A DNA stretch of 64,000 bases. Source: Chelonoidis abingdonii. Taxonomy: Eukaryota; Chordata; Testudines; Testudinidae. Of this stretch, positions 55,392 through 64,000 are shown piece after piece; the first letter of the stretch is position 1, and each line of letters starts with the position of its first letter. The notes beneath the pieces were generated by a model, which worked only from the letters and a program-made list of their open reading frames with translations, was not told the origin of the DNA and ran no database searches. Made by a program: the position numbers and the translations under genes. The stretch covers positions 40,449,385 to 40,513,384 of the forward strand of contig NC_133774.1 in assembly GCF_003597395.2 (NCBI RefSeq). The letters run 5' to 3'.

Positions 55392-57021
55392 ATTAGTTTT
55401 TTGAAAGTTGATTCTGCCTCCTTTATGGTGTCTGTTACTGCAGCTCAATTCTGTAAGTGTAGCTTATACGTCTTACATGCCACAGCTTTTATGCATGGTG
55501 TAATACTGTGTTAAGATATTCCATGGCCATTTCTTTAGCAATCTGTATACTGGGAAACAAAACTTTGGTTTTCCGAAAAAGAGATTTGTAACTGGTGATT
55601 TTTCAAAAATTTCAGTTCTACCCATTCTTGCATAAAGACAAAAGATATAGTGATAAGGCATATGGGGAAAGAATTAATGCTGCTTGCTAATAAAGATGCT
55701 TAGTCTGTTGTATAATAGAGCCAGTTCAGACATATCTCCCAGTGTGGAAAGTACAGCTTGCTGATGCATCGTTTTCATGGAACAGCATTGGTTAGGTTGA
55801 TACGAGAAATTTGAAAAATCCTTGTGTATGTGGTAGCACAGTACTTTTTTTCTATTTATTTTCAGTTTACTTGCATATTTTCTGTATTCCACAATATGTA
55901 GAACAGCTCATTCCACACAGTATTATGAGTCACTGCCTTCTCACTCACCAGTCAACATCTAGGATCCTCCAGTTTTCTGAAGCACTCCTTATGAAGTGGT
56001 CTGATGCAGTTCTCGTGACCTTAATGAGTCCTGATTTGTGTGGCTAGTTTTATCTTGCTGGGAGAAGGGAAATGTTCCACTGTAACAGGAGTGCCCTGTT
56101 CTTAATATTCTATCAGCTGTGAAATAAAAAATGGGTAAGAGTTGGAGATGCACAGAAACCAGACTACACTGAAATGTCTCCTCATTTGTAGAACGAGAGA
56201 GAGAATCTGGTTGGCTCCACTGTAAGGTTCTCATCTATACCAGTCCTGAGACAACACTTGTATAATAGAAGATGCCAGTGACACGCATTAATTTGCAAAA
56301 AAGCTCTGTTGATAGCAAATATTAGATACATGAAGACTGTCCTCTTTTATGTGTCTGATACTTGGGGTAATAGAGCCTTCTTTTTATAGTCAGAAGCACT
56401 TAACTTGGACCTAAACATTTTTTATTTGTACATGTGTGGTACTAGAATATCAACAATATCATGTAAACCAGATATTTTGTACACTGCTGGGCTGAAATCT
56501 TAACACCTTCAACACTAGTCATCCGTGCAGATGCACATCCTGGATTTTCTCTGCCTTCTTCCAGACTCTCATACCATTGAGTATTTTGACACCATTAATA
56601 ATGGATCTGTATGTATATAAGACATCTTGCAAATTAAAACCAAATGAATGGGAACACCTCAGTTACTGTGACTGCTCTTTACATGGAACTGACCACTCTC
56701 TTGTGCTCTCATCCTAGGATTTAGTTGACTTAGACACACTTACTTTATTTTCTAGTTACTCATTCTTCACTTTGTTTGCAGAGTTCTGTTCCTTTGTTCA
56801 ACCTCAGACCCACCATGCATTGCTTTTCCCATGCAATAAATTCAGACTGTATAATCTGAATTCCCTCACTTGACTCCTTCCTGTGATTCTTCCATTCCCT
56901 TGTTTGGGTACTTTTAAGTATCTTAAGATGAAGGGAGAATCAGCAACTAATGAATAAAAATGTCAAAGCATTGCCACTCTGCCCCCAAATCTGCTATGCT
57001 ATGAGACTTGTGCCAGTTAGG

Positions 57022-57047
57022 TGGGGGGGGTGGGGGGATGGAGGGAG
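57022..57047. other. G-rich tract, possible G-quadruplex
   Basis: Runs of eight and six G, then GG and GGG, within 26 bases downstream of the 3'UTR. Short loops; formation plausible. No function inferred. Confidence 0.5.
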
Positions 57048-57984
57048 ATTTTGTGCCATATCTGATGTAAAATGCATGTCTGACTACCAGCCCAAGGCAA
57101 TTAACAGCCAAGCTGTCATAACTCAACAATATCCACTTTCCATAGACTTTGGTCCCTTCTGGATCCTCCTTTTCTTTTCATCTGGCTACTTCCTCTGTCA
57201 TGCTAGGACTGTTCTACAGGCTTCATGAATATTATATGGGATTCTTGAAAATAAGAGTGCCTTTTTGGCAATAAGCAGATTCCAATTAGAGGACTTGAAA
57301 GTTCCCAACTTCTCTAGTGAAGATCAAGAATATTATTTTTTAAAATAAATATAAACAAGACTTATTTTGATGTCCTAATTTAAAAACGAAAGACTTCTTT
57401 ATTCTAGAAGAGGTGTAGACAGAATGCCGCACTTTACCTGCCCCCCAATGGATAATGAAGCATGAGAGAGAGAGAGAACTCAATCTGGCCTTAGGATGTA
57501 GCTCAGTGATTACCTACCTCTTCAGGTGGGCATCCTTTCTACAGAGGATTCATTATTGTGGACAGTGTAGATAGCAAAATTGAAGCCTATTGAGAGAGAA
57601 ACCTGAAGACCTTTTGGGTTAAAATTAGCCTTGACATAAATGCATGCAACTACCATTAACTTCAATGGGAGTTTTATCGTCTTACTCCAGCGCTGAATTT
57701 GGTCCATAGTGTTAACTAATAAAGCAGGCATTTCAAGCTTCTATAAGGTGAGGTCCATATTAGCATGAACCAAGAAGGATATGAACTGCTTATCAATAGA
57801 AGGCATCCCGTAGAGCCAATGACAAAAGGGACACTAATTTTGGAAGACAATACCAATTGAGTAAGGGAGTCCATGTGCTCAAATATGTGAATAAAAATGT
57901 ATTTCTCAATTCTGTGGCACGTAGCTCCTTGCTGCCCATGGTCACCATGAGAACCTCGCATCACCCTTGTGAGATAAGGAAGAA

Positions 57985-58110
57985 ATCAGTGCTACAGATG
58001 AGGATCTGAGACCAAGTGACTGAGGTCACAAAGGAAGGTGGCAGAGCAAGGAATTAACCTGGGTCACATGTCATAGGCCAGTGCTCTAACCACTGAATTA
58101 TCCTTCCTCT
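57985..58110 (-). repeat. MIR-like SINE, antisense
   Basis: 'gtgctacagatgaggatctg' and 'ctgaggtcacaaaggaaggt' followed by 'ggcagagcaaggaattaacc', 'ccagtgctctaaccactgaa' at the right. This is the reverse complement of the CORE-SINE core and head. Confidence 0.8.
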
Positions 58111-58579
58111 GGTAACTTTAGGTGAAATTTCAAAGAGCTGTTGTTTCTGTTTTGTTGACCGCTTCTGAGAAGCTTGTCTGGTAACCTATGAACCCCTTGA
58201 AGCTTTTACTTGTAGCTGTACTTTCTGTTTTGCCCCTCTGCCTATATATGTTCATGGTCTAAATCAGAGCTAGGGAGGGACTATTTCTTATTGGAATTGG
58301 GTCTGTCTTCATTTTGCTTTTTAGAGGTTTTCAACCCTTATTTTATGTCCACATCAGGTGGTGGTGGTGGTGTTTTCAGGAGAAACTATTGGGCCTGTGA
58401 CATAAACTTACTAGTCTCATGGACAAAGGGATCATTGCAATTTAACTGTCTACTCTTCATTTCTTTATCTCAAAATCTGTTTCCTTTAGTGCTACAGTTT
58501 TACTCCAGATCTGGAGCATATGGAATTAACAGAGAAGAGAATTCATAAGAACATGAGAGAAAAATTGAAAAGTAAGATG

Positions 58580-58996
58580 CATGTGCATGCATGACTTATG
58601 AGGAGAGGCTGAGGGAACTGGAGTTATTTAGTCTACAGAAGAGAAGAGTGAGGGGGGGATTTGATAGCAGCCTTCAACTACCTGAGGCGGGGGTTCCAAA
58701 GAAGATTGAGCTAGGCTGTTCAGTGGTGGATGACAGAATAAGAAGCAATGGTCTCAAGTTGCAGTGGGGGAGATCTAGATTGGATATTAGGAAACATGAT
58801 CCCACTAGGAGGGTGGTGAAGCACTGGAATGGGTTACCTAAGGAGGTGGTGGAATCGCCTTCCTTAGAGGTTTTTAAGGCCTGGCTTGACAAAGCCCCAG
58901 CTGGGATGATTTAGTTGATGTTGGTCCTGCTTTGAACAGGGGACTGGACTAGATGACCAGCTGAGGTCTCTTCCAGCCCTAATCTATGATTCTATG
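58580..58996 (+). repeat. CR1 LINE 3' end, sense, with ATTCTATG tail
   Basis: 'tgacttatgaggagaggctg' begins the fragment; an open stretch (58591-58914) reads 'LQKRRVRGGFDSSLQ' and 'TRRVVKHWNGLPKEVVESP'. It ends 'ctatgattctatg', the CR1 3' octamer repeated. Slightly different from other copies here, so another subfamily. Confidence 0.93.
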
Positions 58997-59184
58997 TGCT
59001 CTTTCTATTAGTAGTTCAGGTGTCAGAACATAGTCTGAAACTGTAAATCTACGTGGATGTATCTTACAGTACCAGGTGAAATTAATTTGACAGTAAACCT
59101 GCTAATATGTAGAATAACTGTTTCTGCACTAGAAAGAAGCGGTGCACATATTCAGGCGGCCTGCATCTTTGATACTATAGGGCT

Positions 59185-59320
59185 ATTTATTTTATTTATT
59201 TATTTATTTATTTACTTTGTATTACTGTAACATCTAGGAGCCCCAGTCATGAATCAGAACCCCATCGTGCTAGGCGCTGTACAAAGAACAAAAAGATGGT
59301 CCCTGGTCCAAAGAGTTTAC
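59185..59320 (-). repeat. (TTTA)n and antisense SINE tail
   Basis: A TTTA run at 59185-59213 is followed by 'gtaacatctaggagccccag', 'aaccccatcgtgctaggcgc' and 'gtacaaagaacaaaaagatg'. This is the SINE tail seen at 48565-48690, in antisense, with the TTTA run as the reverse of its A-rich end. Confidence 0.75.
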
Positions 59321-62300
59321 CATGTGAATATAAAGGCAAGAGTAGAACTCGGTCTTAAGTACTTTTTAAGTATGAACTTTATTGTATACATTAAGAATTA
59401 GCTTTTATTCCATGGAAAACCCATAATGTTCCATCACTCATCAGATTTCATTGTATTCCTAGAAACTTACTCTTGTCACTAAAGAAAAAGTGGGTTTAAT
59501 GCTGCAAGCTTTCTAAATTCCTCTATGAAAAAGTTGTTAAACTTTTTGTGTTTTTGCTTCGTTTTTGAAGAGTTATGTCAAATTATAGAATAAGTTACAC
59601 CTTAGTGAGTCACAATTGGTGCTTTATATACAGAGGGGTTTGAAGGCATTGGTCATGCCAGTTTAGATTGACTGGATCAGATTCATCCCTCCTGAAATTC
59701 TATCAAAGCCTGTGGAATTGTACCAGACATAAATTTGGTAAAATTCCTTATAATCCCTTGAAAATACCTCCAAGATTGGTACAGAGACTGCTTTATGAAT
59801 CCCTCTCTGTCGTACGGCCAGCACCTCCAAACTGAGTCAATTGCTCTGCACTAGGACAGAACAGGATGTAACTCAAAAGCAACTCTGCCTGCTACAAAAC
59901 ACACCTCTATTTTAAAGTTCAAGTGTACCAAGTATTGGGTGGGAAGCTGTGAAACCACCATTGTGGTAACAGGTGCTGAATTCTGCTGCTTCTCAGCCTG
60001 CAGCTATGGCTAGTACTCTCAGTAATAACACATTGTCATGTGGAAACAAATCTATTTAAAAATGTCCATATAAACAGTGTTTATGCTTTTTTTTGGTAGC
60101 ACAAGCTGGGCTGGTTCATGCTTGGACCTTGTGCTATGGCAAAGCGCAGTAGATAAATGTTAGAGGATACTTCACTGTGCTACTATAGTAAGTACAGTTT
60201 ATAAGATACTTTACTGGGACTCCTAACTAGAAGTAGAAACAAGGCTTTCAGCTGGAACATTTCTGATCATTTCCTAAAGGTGATGTCAGATACTTGTACA
60301 CTGGGAAAGAAAAACTGCCTTTAAGAGAAGATTATACAAGCTGTTGCTCCTTGCAGCCAACTAGGTCACAGGTTCAAAACACTTATTGACCTGTAGCAGC
60401 TAAAAACACTGGAAATTCACCTAACTACTGATAGTAATTAGCAAGTTTGTTGTACAACACTTAGCGTGATGGGGTCCTGGTCCATGACTAGGACTGCTAG
60501 GCACTACAGTAATATAATACTTGTCTTGCTACATTTCACCTGTGATACCATGGGGGCTCACTGGAAGGAACTTTTTCAAGTTAAGTTTCTTTTCTTGAAT
60601 AACTAATTCAAACATTTAATGCTTACATGCTAATGGTCCTTTTGTGATGGACTTGAAACCTAGTATCTGGAGTACTCAATATTAAGAGGGTATATTATAG
60701 CCATTTACTAATAGTAGATCCCACGTTCCTGGTGTCCCATGATGGAATCCTTCAGCAACATCAGTTAAGCCAAAGGGGGATGCAGAAATGTCCATGTCAA
60801 AGCTTTCAGTAAATTACAAGAGTCATGATTCCTGGGATTTCTGCTGCCCCATCAGGCCAGGTGCAATTGATCAGAGTCCTGTATCCAACTGTGTGTCAAT
60901 TGTAGGTTTTGGTGGTGTTCCTCTCTTTCGTCTTTACCTTTGATCACTGCAGTTTTAAGAAGCTTCAGCTTAAAAAGATGTTCAGCTGGAGCACGTGTGC
61001 ATGTGCATGAGCACACACCTAATGTGCCCCACACATGGCATGACAATGTGTATTGAGGAGTATATAAATAAACTGTATGCATAACCACCCTAGCTGAGTT
61101 GTTCTATTTGGAGGTGGGTAGGAAATGTCCACAGATCATTGGATAGAGCAGAAAAGAGTGGAACCTCCAATGATTCTTTTCTTGGAGATCAGACTAGATG
61201 AGATCAAGACCTGTCTGGGATTGGCTTCATCTGCCTAGGTCTTTAGATGACCCTCATCTCTGTTGCATCTGAATTCTTGCCCAAATCCCAGAAAATTAAT
61301 CTTTTTCTGGTAATTCACATTCTGGAGGTAAGTGTCCCTGTTTCCACAGCCGGTCAGAAGGGTGAAGCAAGAAAATAAGGTGTATGTGATTAGGGATATG
61401 TCAAATGTTTGTTTATAGATATAGGGCCAAATTTCCCCTTTCTGTAACTCCCTGGTGTCTGTGGGGCTTACGTGGAGGATTAATCTGGCTCATGCTATGG
61501 AAGCTCTGGAGGGAGGAAGAACATAAGAACAGCAATGGTGGAAGAAGTGTTGCCAAACTCTTGTTGGTACCTCTGCCTTTAATGGACAAGAACGATGGTT
61601 TTGGACTGGTGGCCTCAAATTCCAGCCATGAATTAGCAAATAGTAGATCAGGAGTTTAACCAGAAAGTTTTAATTATCTCCATTCCATGGTGTTCCTATA
61701 TTTTAAGGTACTTGTTAAAATAAGAGCAAAATTTAATCATCTTCATTCTGCCAAGGGAAAGTAGCATAATAGATCTATCTTGTTCTATTAGTGTAAAGCT
61801 ATAAGAGGAGCTGTATTTTTAATGGTGGGAATATGTGGTCATGAGGAACACATGATGATTTCTTTTGTGCATCTAATTGACATTTTAAGCATGTTAATAT
61901 ATTACTATGGTAACTAAAAGTATACAATAATCACGTCAAAAGCCGAAGACACAGTGCCTGTCCTGTTCATGTCATTGAAGGAAATACATTTATGTGAAGA
62001 ATCTCTTCAGTCATCCTCAGCCTGCCACGCTTAGACACAATAGAAAGCTGTGAAAGGCAGATGCTGTTGCAAAGGCTGTGCCAGACATCAGCCCTCTATA
62101 CCTGACTTCTTTTGACTTTCGACGTCTCCAGCTGGTCTGACCCACTTTCACCTACTCTACTATAAGAACTTAACCAGCTAATAATGTCTAGGGGGTGCCA
62201 GGGCAGCTGGGAGGGAACAATCCAAAACCTGCTGCCAAATATTCAATATCTTGTAGACCTTTCATGGACGTTGTGTGCTACGTCCAGACAAACGAATAAA

Positions 62301-63650
62301 AATATGCTAGCGGTCCCCTAGCATATCTTAATTTCTGCATACCTGAAGCAGGCTGAGCTGGAGTGGGAGGTCTCAGCCTTTCTCATCTGCTCCTGATTTT
62401 AATACAGAAATATTGATCCACTCTCCAAGAAGTTCTTTAATGTATCTAATATCCTTGCTGAGAGAGTTTCCCAAGATTGGGGGTGGTACTTAAGCCCAGA
62501 TGCAAGGTTAGTTTTCAATGTAGGACACTGCCATCGGTCACCACAGTATCTCTAACAAACCAGGAGTACCTCTGTGTTTGGGGACAGGGTGATGTGACTG
62601 TGAAGATGCTATTACAGCTCTACCTTACCCAGTTTAGTCATCCTCAAGCATTCAAAACTCAGAAGATTTTTAAAAGTAATCAACTTTGGGTTCTTTTTAT
62701 ATGCCTTCTAGTCTTTTTGAGCCTTTTAGGATTCGTGCTTTCAAGGATTTCTTTACATCCATGAAGGCTAGAGCCTTTTCTTTATGAAAGCTGAGACTCC
62801 CATATGATCCCATGATTCCAGGAGTTGAGGCTTAAAAAAAGCCAAATATCAGAAGACTTACAATAAAAAGTGAGAGTTTGCAACGCTGGTTCCCCACCAT
62901 GTGTTCATTTCAGGAGCAGTTCCTGTGTTGTGTGTGTGTAAATATATGATGGGCAGTTGGACAGTCCAGAGGGCAGTTTTGGAGGTAAATGTAAGGTGGG
63001 CTACATTATAGCTAAAAACCCAAAGGAGAAATGTTAATGAATGACTAACTACGAGAGACCAAGGGGTGATGATCATGTTAGGAGGTATATGTGGATTTAA
63101 AAACCAATGTTTGCCAATTTACCATACCACAGAATCTGAAATACCTGACCATTTGCCTTCATTTAAGCCACTGACAGGCCAAGTGATTCGTTGATAATAA
63201 AGTGCTGTGTTTTATTATTTAACATGGTAACTACAGTGTGTTGTTTTTACCCTCTATCAAAGCCTTGAACCTTAAACTGGTCAGTTCCTGTCTCTTATAG
63301 ATAATTAAGGTCCATACACATTGTTCTCAGTTGAGAAAGAAGTGATGATGCTTCTCAAGGAAGTGATATGATTCTGTTCTAAGTTTCATGTCATTCATTT
63401 TGTGTGCATCAGCTTCCTTAAACAGGAAATGCAGGCTGTAAAAGATGACTGCTAGCAATTCTCAACATGAAAGGAAAGAGGACTTTCCAACGTCAGAGCT
63501 TTCATCAGAAATTAAGAAAGAAGCACAATCATGGTCAATAAGTGTATATGCTGCAAAGAAATTAGCTCTCTAGCTATGGAAAAGTCCAAACATCAGACAA
63601 TCTTGATGATGACTTGATCTTTAATCTGCATATTTTTTTGTACCCAGATG

Positions 63651-63937
63651 CAGAGGTGCTGACTTACCCAGTTCCCGAGGGGTGCCCGACCCCTGCTCCA
63701 CCTCTTCCCGCCCCTGCCTAACCCCCTTCCCCCTCCTCTTCCAGTCCCCGCTCCTCCCCCTGTCCTTCCCTAGTGCCTTCTGAACACAGCTGAACAGCTG
63801 ATCACTACCAGGCAGGAGGTGCCGGGAGGGAGTAGGAGGTGCTGATGAGCAGGGCTGCTGGTGGGTTCTGGGATCATTTTTTTTTTTTTTTCTGTGGGTG
63901 CTCCAGCCCTGAAACACCCACGGAGTCGGCGCCTATG
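63651..63937. mobile_element. hAT-type MITE near the window end
   Basis: A 287-bp C-rich element with inverted termini 'cagaggtgctgact' and 'agtcggcgcctatg'. The 8-bp target-site duplication 'cccagatg' (63643-63650) and 'ctcagatg' (63938-63945) differs at one base. It contains a T-run near 63878-63891. The minus-strand frame at 63621-63917 lies inside and is not a gene. Confidence 0.9.
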
Positions 63938-64000
63938 CTCAGATGGTCTGTTTACCTGAGGTGTGGGGCAGATAATCTAATTGGATGCATTCAAATGGTA

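Larger units (their letters stand above)
53633..55410 (+). other. ZSWIM6: ZSWIM6 3'UTR (end approximate)
   Basis: AT-rich sequence following the stop codon, with several A-runs, TA/CA repeats and 'tgtatatatattatagtata', consistent with a long vertebrate 3'UTR. The end is uncertain: the ATTAAA at 55386-55391 is followed by a short T/G-rich downstream stretch. AATAAA at 55689-55694, 56123-56128 and 56835-56840 could be used for longer forms. Confidence 0.6.
55411..64000. other. Intergenic region downstream of ZSWIM6
   Basis: About 8.6 kb without any recognisable exon. It contains a G-rich tract (57022-57047), an antisense SINE (57985-58110), a CR1 tail (58580-58996), a SINE tail with a (TTTA)n run (59185-59320), a SINE-tail fragment near 60470-60515 and a hAT MITE (63651-63937). 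55411-57000 and 60516-63640 show nothing I recognise. Part of the left side may be 3'UTR of longer transcripts. Confidence 0.6.

Noticed and set aside
63621..63917. 98-codon minus-strand frame near the end
   Set aside because: Contained in a hAT MITE with 8-bp target duplication; composition biased.

Overview
The window looks like vertebrate nuclear DNA, most likely from a turtle or another non-avian sauropsid. It is AT-rich and has spliceosomal exons with GT/AG junctions. It is full of CR1 retrotransposon pieces, one ending in the CR1 3' octamer ATTCTATG, plus CORE-SINE/MIR-like SINEs and several short hAT and Harbinger-like DNA transposon families. The turtle assignment is an inference from repeat families recalled from knowledge, not from a database search.

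Only one gene can be supported. It is the 3' two thirds of ZSWIM6 (zinc finger SWIM-type containing 6) on the + strand, in ten coding exons at 16185-16364, 18178-18354, 18611-18757, 22497-22643, 25543-25803, 31844-31979, 43281-43438, 44154-44317, 49895-49976 and 52770-53632. All junctions use GT/AG, the phases agree at every joint, and the assembled frame stays open for 771 residues to a single stop. By comparison with the remembered mammalian gene (14 exons, about 1215 residues) these are exons 5-14. The promoter, exons 1-4 and the SWIM zinc finger lie upstream of the window. The 3'UTR starts at 53633 and opens with a very G-rich tract. A candidate poly(A) signal is at 55386.

Layout: 1-16184 is the 3' part of the intron before the first visible exon. 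It holds CR1 fragments, a hairpin MITE, a small hAT MITE, a Penelope-like fragment with a decayed hammerhead core, and a possible conserved non-coding stretch. 16185-31979 carries six exons with CR1 copies between them. One copy is a three-part nest: CR1, broken by a 1.64 kb GC-rich hAT element and separately by a Harbinger-like MITE. 31980-43280 is a large intron with a 1.1 kb MITE, two long CR1 relics, a gag-like fragment of a DIRS/tyrosine-recombinase-like retroelement, and a terminal-repeat-like segment. 43281-49976 holds three exons, a hAT MITE with a perfect 8-bp target-site duplication just upstream of an exon, and a 3.3 kb decayed DIRS-like element whose reverse transcriptase and RNase H motifs are still readable. 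49977-53632 is a SINE- and MITE-bearing intron plus the large last exon. 53633-64000 is 3'UTR and intergenic DNA with CR1, SINE and hAT copies.

I found no operon, CRISPR array, rRNA, functional tRNA or other recognisable multi-gene system. The most interesting material is the nested transposons, the hammerhead relic, the DIRS-like element and the post-stop G-quadruplex motif.
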